Part shown: piece by piece, positions 46,016-57,689 of the stretch
Numbering within the stretch: the stretch's first letter is position 1
How the letters are laid out: the number at the start of each line of letters is the position of its first letter
NCBI GenBank assembly: GCA_964035545.1
Contig: OZ037768.1
Coordinates: 16,647,375-16,711,374 of the forward strand
From: Bugula neritina
Taxonomy: Eukaryota > Bryozoa > Gymnolaemata > Cheilostomatida > Bugulidae
Direction: 5' to 3'
Length of the DNA: 64,000 nt
Notes under the pieces: generated by a model
Seen by the model: only the letters and a program-made list of their open reading frames with translations
Told to the model about the DNA's origin: nothing
The model's database searches: none
Position numbers and translations under genes: made by a program

Positions 46016-47482
46016 CGTATTGCACGGTGAAGGGCAATACTAGTGCTAATAATGATAAACATACTGATTATGATAAACCATGGTGATAGTTATACATAAC
46101 TAGCACCACCAACTGCTGCTAGTAGCCATTGAGATTGTACATCACAAGTAATTTGTTTTTAAATAAAAACGTGTTGTCAAGGCAATTCTGTACACCGGGC
46201 AGAAAACGCAAAGTTTTTTCTTGTCTGATGATTTAATTGATTTAAAATTATCTTCAAGTGCTTGATGTTGTATTTATATAAAGATTGTTCAAATTGGTAG
46301 GTAATAGCATGTATTTGGCAGTGTAAATAAATTATTGGCAGAACCAAAAGATTGATATGTTTTCAGCCATTTTCATTAAATGGTGTTTTTTAATTTATAA
46401 AGATTTAATTTTCCATTGTTTATACAAACACTGTGCAACCTTGTTGAAGTTTTTTTAGCTGATTTTAAACAGATTGGAAAAAGCAGACTTTTAGAATTTT
46501 GGTCATTCATGGGTGGTTGTACTTTAGAGTAGACTTTTAACTTATCTATAGGCTTAGTTTACATATGTGAATATAACTTTCTTGCTATAAGCGCAAATGT
46601 ATTGGCAGTTTTAGATGTGATGAACACAAGTATTAAGATTTATATGAAATGAATGCATATGATAGCACATCAGTACAATTAATACTAGCAAATATTAATG
46701 TGTACGATACTTTATTATTTGCAAAACTAACAAAAAACATGGCATAAAATGAAATTATTGTAGCTTATTTTCAATAAGTCTCTAAATACGGAAGTAATTT
46801 TTAGTCTATCCAGAAATTAGGTGAGCTCCTCCTAAAATTTTTTTAGTTTCTATCCACTTTACTGGTTGTTGAATTGTTTTATTAACCTAAACCAATGCAC
46901 CAGAAGTGTCAGCAATAGATTGAAGCTGTTACTGATTGTAAGGTAACGTAAGGTACTTGAAGATGATTAATTCTCGGTGTTTTGGTATAGGTTGGAGTAC
47001 TGGTTTTACACCTATTAACTGTAGACTCTTTTTTTTCAGTAACTAGAACCTGCTAGTTATGTAACTCGTATTATATAAATATTTATTAGTCATAGTCACA
47101 AGGAAATTGCTTTATGTGAAAATGCTTTTGGTTTGTTTGTTATGTTTTTGAGACTATGTGAAAACAATTGTCTAGGTAATACCTTAGATGCAGGCCCTTC
47201 CACCTATATTTACAATGGCAAGAGCAGACTTGGAGTTTTAATTTGCTCAGGTGTTTTTATTGCTCTGATTTTAAAAATCTGCTTTTCTTTTACCGTGTCA
47301 GTTATAAAAAACTAGAAATAATGTTTATAACGGTTCACAAAGTTAATAAAACTTTTCTTCAATAGGTGATAAAAAAATGTATATAATTAATGTCTCGTAG
47401 CCAGTGATAATGTTCATTTAAATTGAACAATTTTTTCTTATACTTATTGCATTTCTACTCATTTATATTTGGATTGTTGCAG
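46016..47482. other. Region upstream of LDB1 coding sequence
   Basis: No coding exon is supported. The acceptor TTGTTGCAG at 47474-47482 shows that LDB1 has at least one non-coding 5' exon further upstream, probably in this interval. An open frame at 47133-47315 has no recognisable motif. Confidence 0.45.
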
Positions 47483-47507
47483 CCATGTGATACAGTTGTG
47501 ATAGAAT

Positions 47508-50500
47508 ATGCATCCTGGAATGGAGGTTGCACAAGGCCATGCTCAGCCTCATAGCAGCATTTACATCCCATCTGCCCCTCCTACGTAAGCTAGATGTTTT
47601 CGATCTACAGCGTAAAACTTGTTGTATATTAGTTTGGAATGATACTATTCCTAAACAGAAATTTATTTGATCCAAGTTGTGCAGTACTCAACATAATCAG
47701 AATTTTAATTTAGTTGTATGTTTATTATGTATTTAAAATTAATAAACCCTTTTCAGAGGTCCCCAATGTCCCCCTTACAATTAAGAGTTGTATCCTCCCA
47801 AAATTAAAAGTTGAACTCATTTTTGTGGTTTTGGTTACTGAGCAATGCTGGAGTGCCACTTTAGCATTGCTCAGTAACCAAAACCACAAAAACGCTTTCA
47901 AGTTTATTTTCTTCCAAACTCTCTATGAAAAAATATTTTTAAAAAATTTTTTGAACTGCTAATATGTGTGCTTATACCAAAATATCTATCTCCTAAAACA
48001 ACAATTCTATAGTATAATTAGAATTTTAAGTAGCAGACAAACTTTAAATTTTTGATGAGTTTGCTCTTTGTACAAAGGTTCAACCTATTCACTTTGGAAG
48101 GACACAACTCTTAATTGTAAAGGGGATATTGGGGACCTCTGAAAAAAATCTATTAGATTTGTTGGGGCTGAATATGCAGTATTACTATTTGCAGGATTCA
48201 TTCTGTGTCTCCAATGACTCGGGTTGTTGGTCCTTCTTTCAGTCCAGCAGCTTCTGGGAGTTTAATCCATAAACTGGAAGAGCTGAGCAAGAGGTTGCGG
48301 CAGTGCCCTGAAGATTTTGACACACGTAGGTGGTGGTGGGACCGGTTTGCTTGTGAGTTCTTTGATGAGAATGCCACAATGATCATATCATTCTTCTCAC
48401 CCTCTGAGGGAGACAAAAATTATAGTAAGTAATTTCATCTCTGGTAAGGTAAGTTCATATATTACAGCCTGTATTTGTCGTGTTGTTTAGGCTGTCGAAC
48501 ATTATTATTTGTTTTCAATTTCGATAGGTGTGTTTGTTGCTTAATTTAAAGTATAGATCTTATATCAAGTAAAGGTGACATTCTGGTCTGTTTTAGCTAT
48601 TGGAAGAGCTATGATCCCGCAGTACTTCAACTCCATATTCGAAGGTGGTGTAACAGAAATGTACTTCACATTCAGCCTGTTTAGAGAGTACATGACTGCT
48701 GCCGGTCCAACTCTAGAGTGTGATAGTGCTATAACCACTACGCAATACTCGCCACCATCTTGTGCCCGGGTATGTTCTACTAAGGCAATATCCATACTCT
48801 GATTAATATTAAGGTTTTTAACTTTTAATACCTTAATAGTAAGTAATAAGAGTAAGGGTTTGGTAATATTACGGAGTTAATTTAGAATGTTTCTCTTGTC
48901 AGCTGATACATTCCAAAGACCTGTTTGCTGAATGTAGTAACAGGTTGGCTCTATTCTCATACCTGAGGCAGAAATAATGTTCAGTGTTGATTGTCCAGGT
49001 GCTGGTTGAGAGTAAAATCAGCATTCACTGTGCATTTGATGAGTGTATGAGGATCAGGAGTTGGCACCAGTATCTTCTCAGACACAAGGAATACATACCA
49101 AGGGACATGCTCACTATCAGCCTTCAAGTAATACAGTTATCCATCTTTCTTCTGTTATTCTCTGATATTCTAACAAAATCTGGATTCAATACTATTTATT
49201 GAACACACATGAATTTATTATATGTTGCTTTTTAGCAGGGCTGTCTAGTGCATTGATGACGCACTAAAATATTCACCATCAAATAACTACAATTTCAGAG
49301 TTGTATGCCTAAGAAATTTTGTTTTGTAATATAAAGTTTGTACATGTTTTTAATCATTCTGCAATCTGTGCTCACATGCAGATGATGCACACTACCAGCA
49401 TTCGTTAATTGATACTGGTTGCAACTAATCTTTTTACTGTCACCATTGCTAGTCATTTTCAGCTGCTGCAATACAAAATTTAATCATAGAATGGTTTTGG
49501 AAGATTTACATGCTGCTAACTGTCATAGAAATATTTAACATTGCAAAATGGAAATAGTCTCTTTTAAATGTAATTTTCAATATATTTCAAACTAATATTA
49601 TGACAATCAGTCTACTAATCAGTCTCTAGCATCGATTTTTGCAACATCAAATTCAATATGATAATATAATAACCTAATGCATTATTACTATCACTATGGC
49701 AAATCTTTTGTTTTATTCTGATGACTTTGATTCTCACCTATCTCCGCTTTGTCCTGTTCAGGTAGTGGGTGGCTGCCGGAGACCTAACTCAATTAAGTTT
49801 CTAATGACTTTGATAGTAAAGTATATTGGTAATGCGAGTAATCTAAACCTAAAAGCAGATTCTTTAATTTTAATTTTTGTTCTTTTCAAGTTCAAACTCT
49901 AAATTAGCTTCAGTGTAAATATACAAGTTTCAGTTTTTATTGTATTATCCAATCAGGCAATATTAAAATTTAGTTATTTGATAACATTGGCTAAAATATC
50001 AAATCTGGTTTTACTTGGCAATAGGAGATTTCAGTAGTTATTTAATGATTTTCTACAAAATCTCTAGGAATAATAAAATTCCCATCATAATGATTGTTCT
50101 TATATTTATTTAACTTAATTTTATATACATCATTCAAGATTAAATTGAACAAAGCCTCTTGAGAATGGTGTCTGCAATTGACCCAGTCAATAAAAACTAA
50201 AAAACACAGCAGTATTTGTCCTAACTAAAAATAATGTTTTGCTGACTGCCTTCTCTACCTGTCACAATAAGCTCCTCAAGCTGATGAAATCATTGAAGAC
50301 TTCCTTGCATAAAATTAATTATACAGATGAATATAAATACAAGCTGGGTATTTGAAGCTGCATTTTTATTTTTAAAAGATATTTCTGCAGTTTACAAAAC
50401 TGCTATAAATGTAAATCAGCAATTTAGATAGGATACACACTAAATATTTGTAAATCCTTTCTCACGTGGCATATTTTTGCAATCTTTAACTAACTGTTTT

Positions 50501-53500
50501 GATGGAACAAAAAACTGTATTCATTAAAAAAATTGTCATCAATAAACTTGTCGATGCAAACATGCTTAAGAATTATCAAACCAGTCTAGGAGATATCTGC
50601 ATTAGAAAAATAAATTTTATGAATGCAAGTCTTGTGGAGGCTTGTGTAAAAGATTCTGACTTTTTTTAATATTGACTTAGATTAAATCTCAGGTTGTATT
50701 TTTATAGCATTTGAATGTTAAGGATTAGTAGGTATAAAGATTTTCGTTTTGTTTTCAAACTCTTAAACATAAAACTTTTAAGTTGCCATCTTGTCCATTC
50801 CAGGAATGCTATTATATTAACTTAAATGGAGTTGTAAATCTATCAATCCTATGTTTATCTATGCTGGTTTATTTCAGGAAAGTGGAGCTGTTGATTCTCT
50901 CCTACCAAATATCACTCACTTGGGTATCAATGGCTTCACTCATCGGTTTTTGAATGTAAGTTAATAATCAGGTCCTATAATTTTATAGTTATTTCTTTTA
51001 TTATAATACATATTTCATTAATTTGCAACTAATAGCAGCTGCTAAATGACTTGCATCTTACCCAACCATACATTTGTCTCATTATAGTTTCAAATAGCCA
51101 TTTCTGATACTTGTAGATGGAGCCTCACTCTAACAAGATTGTGCTTCATATTTTCAACTGTTTTATAATTATTTTGATTGTATAAAATTTGTCACATTAC
51201 GGTTTCAAGTAGTCGTTTCTGATATCAAGTCTCAACCAAACTTTTATGAAACAATGATTTCAAATCAATTCTTAAAGTTTGGTTTATGGCTATTTTTAGT
51301 GGGTAACTGGCTATGTCTCTACAGTTTTTGCATTAACTACATGAATATGATATTTAGGTGTCCGCCATTGCTGATTCTGTTCGACCTGACATGAAAAGAA
51401 GTGGCTATGGAATGCTTCCCGACAACTGTATGCAAAGCTGGTCTAACAATCATCCTGATCCACTTGCACCTACTTCTTGTATGATGTCACATCCTCTTAC
51501 CACTCAACCTCTTTGTCCGTCTTTAGTGGATTTTTCTCAGTCACCAGTTCTGTCAACAACTACTGACAGTTTGAACAGCTCTGATCGAATAGGAGGCACG
51601 AGTATGTAATACCTCTGAACTCTACTTTCACTATTGTCTTGCAATTGTGACTTTACTTGCCCATGTTATGATAGACCTCTGTGTAGTTACATATGTTTTG
51701 AGTTGTCTTCCCTCATTGTATTTGGGTGACTAATGAGCTGATAATCTACTAGTTAGTCAGGTTATAAGTCGAATTTCCATGTAGCCTGAGATATTTTGTG
51801 TTTAATAATATATGTATTGGGGTTCTGCAATTGTGATGCGGTGCAGCTAAATGTTATTGAGCAAAAATTGGAAGTGACTTGAATGTTAAACAGTATTGTT
51901 TTAGATGCAAGCTAAGTTGCTTTACTATACTATTGATGTTACAGAGAGCCCTAAACCTGTGAAGAAGCAGAAGAGAGTTCGTAAGGCGACAACTCCTAAA
52001 GAAGCTTCTGCCCCTTCAAAGAAAGCCAGCAAATTGAACAGCACTAATTCTACCCCAACCTTACCTTGTCCGCACCCCTTACCACAGGTTGATTTCAATG
52101 AATGCCTTGGAATATTTTTATTAAAGTCACTTTAGATTTTTTAAACTTCCACCATTGTTTAAATTGCAATGCTGCTCTGATAATTTTAAGAGGTTAATTG
52201 AAGCTTCATATGATATATTCCAAGGACCTAAGCTATAATCTTGTTGACTTGTTCTTTATTAAAATTTAAATTTTGATGTAAATTTGCCTTTTATATCAAT
52301 CTCGTAATAGGGTCATAAAATTGAGAGGACACAACTCTAATTTACATCCTTCTTGCAGTATTGAAATGCCAGCATGTAACATCAGATTACGAATTTATTA
52401 TGTAACTGTTACCAGTGTTTAAACATCATACAAAATTTATTCCATAATTGGTTTGCTTTAAATTTTGCTGTAGTTTTAAATACATATTTTGTTATTTTCC
52501 TTTTAATCAAGTAATTTGCATATAAGTGCCTTTTTTGTCGATCAAGGTATGAAATATTTTCAGCAAGTCAAAGTCTAATCTCTAAATAGATTGAATTAAA
52601 AATCAATCAATTTAGCAAGTCAGTACTTCCAAATCTCTCAATTACCTACATGTTATGAAATTGTATAATAGTTGGATTATTTTTAACATTCTTAATCATT
52701 TTAGGATGTAATGGTAGTAGGAGAACCAGTTCTCATGAGTTCTGAGCTGGGCAATGAGGATGAGCGTTGTATAACTCGACTAGAAAACAACAGCGGGACA
52801 GATCTATTTGTTCATGGTCAGCATGCACCTATCATTCCTAATATCTACAATGGAAATGGCAACACCGCAGGTGGTAAGAAAATTTGTTTCATGTTGCAGT
52901 GTTTTTTAAAGAGCAAATTGCTAAGTGCTGCAGCTTCAGACTAGTGCAAGAGGACTCACAAATTAGCATGACTCCAAATTGAAAGCACACTTTGACCTAT
53001 TACTGCTTTATGAAAAAACAGTAGTTAGTACATTAAATCATCTGTTTTACTTCCAATGCAAATTTTAGTAAGTTGTTAACCTCATGACATTGACCAGTTT
53101 GCTCTGATTTGATTTTGCTTTCTTATCAATAAAACTAGTAGGGTTTAGATGTAGATAAATTGAGTTTTAGTGCTGATGTCATTTATTTCATTATTGAAGT
53201 TTGGGTAGATAGTCGCGTGAATTTGTGTCCGGTAGTGGAGAAATTGAGATATTATAAGTTCGTGCTAAGTTTAGGTTTAGAATATAACTTCTTCTGCTAA
53301 ATTTCTAATCTAGGACACAGGCTTTTCTCAATTTCTCCATTACTGCACCTACCTTTTCTTATGGACACCACAAGTTACCGTAAGTGTGTTTGCCACTTTC
53401 TGGTTTTCTCAATCGTAATATGTAGCGGTAATTTTGAATTGTCAACGTACCACAAATCAGGAAACTTCTTAAATTCCCAACTTAAAAATATTGTTATAGA

Positions 53501-53626
53501 TATTTCTAAGCAATTGGTTTTTTAGATTTAGCTCTGAGAGACAATGGCGAGATATATGATGAGCCAAGTATTACGGCAGCATTAGATGCTCTTGAGCAGG
53601 ATGCCATTCCTTTGTCGTTACCATGA
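47508..53626 (+). CDS. LDB1: LIM domain-binding protein (LDB/Chip/CLIM family)
   Basis: Nine exons: 47508-47584, 48195-48424, 48597-48769, 48999-49127, 50878-50955, 51358-51601, 51945-52087, 52705-52873 and 53526-53626. Phases agree and give about 447 aa. The N-terminal dimerisation domain is recognisable: HKLEELSKRLRQCPEDF, RWWWDRFACEFFDENATM, then IGRAMIPQYFNSIFEGGVTE, RIRSWHQYLLRHKEYIPRDM and PNITHLGINGFTHRFLN. A basic nuclear-localisation-type stretch KKQKRVRKAT follows. The LIM-interaction domain begins at about residue 359: DVMVVGEPVLMSSELGNEDE, then RCITRLENN. In other animals LDB bridges LIM-homeodomain and LMO/GATA complexes in the nucleus. The segment before the basic stretch is shorter and more divergent than in vertebrate LDB1. 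The first ATG of the exon (47485) is followed at once by TGA, so the ATG at 47508 is used. Confidence 0.93.
47751..48144. repeat. 394-bp foldback element with nested inverted repeats in LDB1 intron 1
   Basis: The outer arms 47751-47791 and 48104-48144 are inverted 41-base copies (TTTCAGAGGTCCCCAATGTC against GATATTGGGGACCTCTGAAA), with a few mismatches and weaker similarity continuing inward. Inside lies a second, perfect inverted pair of 30 bases, 47820-47849 and 47863-47892, around a 13-base loop. There is no coding potential. It resembles a small non-autonomous DNA element. Confidence 0.88.
53225..53365. repeat. Small inverted repeat in LDB1 intron 8
   Basis: GGTAGTGGAGAAATTGAGA (about 53232-53250) returns as TCTCAATTTCTCCATTACTG at about 53314-53334, with weaker flanking symmetry. 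The enclosed segment contains ATAACTTCTTCTGCTAAATTT, related to sequences near 20100 and 23625. Confidence 0.6.
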
Positions 53627-54262
53627 GATATTAAGGATGTAGGAAGTATTCGGTGGAACAACATCTCTAGTTTTTATACACTTTTATGATTACCCGCTGA
53701 TGCTTGGAGATTATATACTATACACAACTTTGACGAATTCAAGATTGCCGATAACCTTTATTCTGCATCTAGAATATCTCAATAACAGGCATTTTATTTA
53801 ATTCACTATGTGTTGTATATTGTTATGGCTTTTATTAATTTAGACCGAGTTGTATTTGTAAATTGTTGCAGGTATTTTGTTTTATTTTATACAATCAGCA
53901 GTCACACGAAAGCAATCTCATTGATGTTCTGTAAACCAAAGTAGATAAATTTTATGATCTGCATCTAGTCAATATTTGTAATACTCTTTATATTCTATAA
54001 AAGCATGTTAACATGTGCTTCATTGAGTTTATTAATTCAACAGTTCTATGGTAGAAATAAATTATGAAAATTACTTATAACACTATCATTAGCATATGAT
54101 TATTGTACTCGACCTTTTTCTGATATGAAATTGTTTGACCTTTTTCTGATATGAAATTGTTTGCCCTTTTTATTTCATTGTTGTATTATTGTGATCTTAG
54201 TAGCGCAATTATATAATTTATTTTCAGTTTATTTTATAAAATATCCATTAGTTTGTATAATA

Positions 54263-54268
54263 TTTATT
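54263..54268 (-). promoter_or_regulatory. Candidate polyadenylation signal of PRELID1
   Basis: TTTATT on the plus strand gives AATAAA on the minus strand, about 107 bases past the PRELID1 stop. It lies inside the possible LDB1 3' UTR. Confidence 0.45.
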
Positions 54269-54296
54269 TAAAATACACCAATATTACTGACATTGT

Positions 54297-54302
54297 AATA
54301 AA
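54297..54302 (+). promoter_or_regulatory. Polyadenylation signal candidates of LDB1
   Basis: AATAAA at 54297-54302, about 670 bases after the stop; an earlier AATAAA is at 54056-54061. The distal site would place the transcript end about 70 bases from the PRELID1 stop codon. Confidence 0.4.
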
Positions 54303-54374
54303 GTAAACATTTAAAGTACTGTAACTGTGCTGTTATTCCAACAACTTATTATGTCGTACACCATAGTCAAAGTT

Positions 54375-55949
54375 CTATCCTTCAGATGCCTTTACTGACT
54401 TTGCTAGTTCAGCTTTTGATTTTGCTTTGTTTTTGGCCTCTTCTGCTTTTGAAATAGCTAAGATAGCTGTTTTAGAAATTCTCTCTGTAGACTGTTTAGC
54501 AGTTTCTGTAAACTTGTCAGTTTTAAGTTTGAGTCGTTCCTTGAGAGTAGGCGGAAGTCTATGAGTTAGAGCATATTCAAGGCCTAGGCTAGCTTTCACT
54601 TGATTACTCTTATATCGACTCATAGAAAACTCCAGGATTGGCCTTTTGAGCCCATAGCCCATATTAGAATCCAGCCATATGCTCTTCTCTATCTGGGAAT
54701 TCTCGGGATTTGACTCACTGATTTTATAAATACACTTTTCTGTACAACTCTGCAAACAAATTCAATAACTGATCTACAATTTGCATAGACTGGCAAGTCC
54801 ATTTCCACAAACTACATATAACACTGATCATATACTAGACAATGTATACACAAGTTAAATGCTTTCATGTAAAATGAAATACTTACCATAAAATGGGATA
54901 GAGAGATATTCCTAGTATATGTAGTGAAAGTTTGAGTAATGGGATCTACTATTGACTCTTCAACTATAGTTACAAACTTAGGTCCATTGTACAAGGGGAT
55001 TGCCCATCTCGGTAGAGGGTTAGTTTTAGTAAGAAGCTTGAGAGAGTAAAGTCTCCCATCAGTCATGACATGTCGCTCTAGAACGTCTTCTGTTAATACA
55101 TGTTTGCTTCAAAAACAAAAAATATGATTACTAGAAAAAAAACTGGACATCAAATCATGCAAAACACAGTCGGAGCGCTTAAACTCTTAATTTTATTATT
55201 ATAGACAACTTGTTGGATATGTTTACACAAACTTGTTCAAATATAGAGTGGTTCACAAGGAAGGTATTTGAAAATAGGTTTTTAGGCAATGATATATTTA
55301 AGACATGTGCAGCAGATCGGTTATAAGTCTGGTATTGTGAATGCAGGTACAAATAATAAGGAGTTATTGGCCCTACATCCTCTAAAAAGGCTATCAGAGT
55401 ACATAAACAACAATGATTCCTCGGTCTGTTAGAAATGAAACTTTAAAATGAGCAGTGATGCTATTGGCAAAAAAAAGTTTAATGCAAAATAACAAGCTCA
55501 AAGCACATTGTTTGTAATTCATGCTTGAAACTGCTAGCCGAATTGATATTAATATAGTGAAGATTGGTCTGATGAAGAACATATTCATAGCGCTTTAGAT
55601 GATAGGTTGGTATATATGGGCATCATTATACTTCAGTAACACCTGTAAGCTTTATCTGGATCCTGTTTTGAGATGTTTAAAGAGGTTGGAAATTTTGGTA
55701 ACAAAAATCTTACATGATGCTTTCTCCAAACCAATTCTATGCAAATTTATGTCTTCATTGCAACATCTTACATACATAATTATCGCTCTTGATATGTAGA
55801 AAATTTTAGATGCTCTCAAAGTAGAACTTAACATAACAATTTCTTTAGACTTAGTCTTACCTGAAAGGATTTGGATAACGCTGCCAAAGAGCAGAAGCCA
55901 ACTCTTGCCATGTGTGAGCAAAATCACCCACACAGCTGAAGAACTTCAT
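54375..55949 (-). CDS. PRELID1: PRELI domain-containing protein 1
   Basis: Three exons, 55949-55861, 55106-54887 and 54749-54375, with phases 2 and 0, give about 227 aa (human 219). The start MKFFSCVGDFAHTW sits where PRELID1 starts. The PRELI/MSF1 domain contains ALWQRYPNPF, SKHVLTEDVLERHV, LLTKTNPLPRW, VEESIVDPITQTFTTYTRNI and a later SRYKSNQVKASLGLEYAL. The tail is Lys/Ala/Glu-rich and helical (ISKAEEAKNKAKSKAELAKS), like the LEA-like tail of the family. Family members, with TRIAP1, carry phosphatidic acid across the mitochondrial intermembrane space for cardiolipin synthesis. I could not separate PRELID1 from other PRELID paralogues by alignment, but the motif set fits PRELID1 best. The gene converges on LDB1. 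Confidence 0.93.
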
Positions 55950-56560
55950 AATCAGTTCTACACAAATACACGAGAATAACCATAGTGCCGTTATTGTAAA
56001 AGTTGAAATAGTTGAAGACATTAAGAAAGGGAGATAAATCATTTATAACAAGGGGTGAACAACTAAAATTATTGATACCATAAATTATTGATAAAGTAAT
56101 TTTCTTAGATGCAACACATATATCAAATACGATCAAATATGATTAACATAATGTAATATCCCAAGCAATATAAGTTGGCTAGTCATGCTATTTGTTAGAA
56201 TGGTAATAAAACTGCATTATTTTATTCACTAAAATAAATAGAACCTCGTTTCAAATTTGTCAAGTGAGTTGATTTAACAAAATAATTCATTGTTCAATAA
56301 TAATAGTTGACGATAATGATTGCTTTAATTGAGCGTTTGAGAATTGAAAAATTTAACCATTTTTATTTACTTCTGCAAGTATTGAAATATTGTACAATTC
56401 AGCATTTTTACTTATGTAATACACTTTCTAATACTTTTAACTTTTCTTCAGACTTTTGCTTTATATTTTACTATCAAAGGCCCAATAATTTATTGATAAA
56501 AGTTGTTTAAAGTAAATTAATAAACCTTATTACTAGATAGGTCTAGCAGCTGATGTGATG
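55950..56560. other. Upstream flank of PRELID1
   Basis: Minus-strand 5' UTR/promoter side of PRELID1 and AT-rich DNA. I see no exon or clear promoter motif. Confidence 0.45.
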
Positions 56561-56639
56561 TGATTTGGGTGGCAGCAGCTTTACAAGGGTGGCAGCAGTG
56601 AGATAAGCAAATCCCACAACACTAGTAGGTACTTAGAGA

Positions 56640-57480
56640 GCAGACTTTGGTCTATACAGAGTTTTAAAGGAAGATAAGGAATTGGTAATTAAGAGACTAG
56701 TTCAAGAAGCACTGAAGGCCCAGCTAGAAGTACAGGAAGAACAACCCCAACAGGTGACTCATACTTCAAGCTTAATAAACATCGCAACGTAGAGCGCTAC
56801 ATGTATAAGTTTATTGATTTATCGGAGACTAACTGATAAATCAATAGCCAAGTTTCTTCGCTATAGAGGCCAGGCTTATTATTGTGAAAAGACACCCGTT
56901 ATAGAATCTGTTTTTCACAGTCCCTGGGCTAGATATAGAGTAGATATTCCCAAAAAAGCATGACCTCATTTTATTGCTTTGAAGAAAAACAATCATACTA
57001 AATCGCAAAAGGATGCGATGGAAATGCAGCATTTGGTCAATGTGGATGAAAGCGGATCAACACACCAACAAAAATGCAGAAACTTTTACTTTTAGTTGCA
57101 GTGAGTATACTAATCTAGAGGCTGCAGTGAGGGCTAGAAACGAGTACCTGCACATTTAGCCTAGTTATGAAGGCACAGCTAATCATCGAATAGAGGTGAC
57201 AATTTTAAAACTAGCTCAGATGATTCCTATAACATCCAAGAGTGTCCTGAGTACTATAGTGTAAGTGTTACAGTATATGATGAATGAAGTAGAATAGATT
57301 GCCGCTCAGACAAAAGTAGAGCCAAAAGACAGCGAAAAATGAAGATGTGGGAAGGGAACTCACTTAAAAAGATACTGCACAATTTGCCCCTTAAAATGAG
57401 TGAAGTGGAAAAGAAGCGGCTAGTTAGTGTGACCTAATGTGCAAAGGGTACTGACAGTTGAAGCCGAGTATAGTACAACT
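56640..57480 (+). pseudogene. Decayed coding relic with a Cys/His motif
   Basis: Plus-strand readings are unusually open and protein-like for this AT-rich area. Examples are an ADFGLYRVLKEDKELVIKRL stretch followed by LKAQLEVQEEQPQQ near 56640-56760, and later FSCSEYTNLEAAVRARNEYL near 57090-57160. They are broken by several stops and frame changes. Near 57340-57400 the frame gives CGKGTHLKRYCTICPLK, a Cys/His-rich cluster of zinc-knuckle style. A small hairpin (TTGATTTATC and its complement) lies at 56814-56845. A dead transposable-element protein is the likeliest origin; I cannot name the family. Confidence 0.35.
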
Positions 57481-57689
57481 ACGAGTGCTGAGTGTAGAAT
57501 AGAAGTTGGACTAGAGCAGCTGGTGATTTAAGGCACCAGAAAATGGCTCACATACCTAATCCTTTTGAGACCTAGACCTAGTTAGTTCAGAAATAAATTA
57601 TTTATTTTACACCAAGCTTTAGATCAAATGAATAACAAAGTTTGATAGTCCTAATTATAAATTGTTAATTCGTAATGAAAACTATAGTT

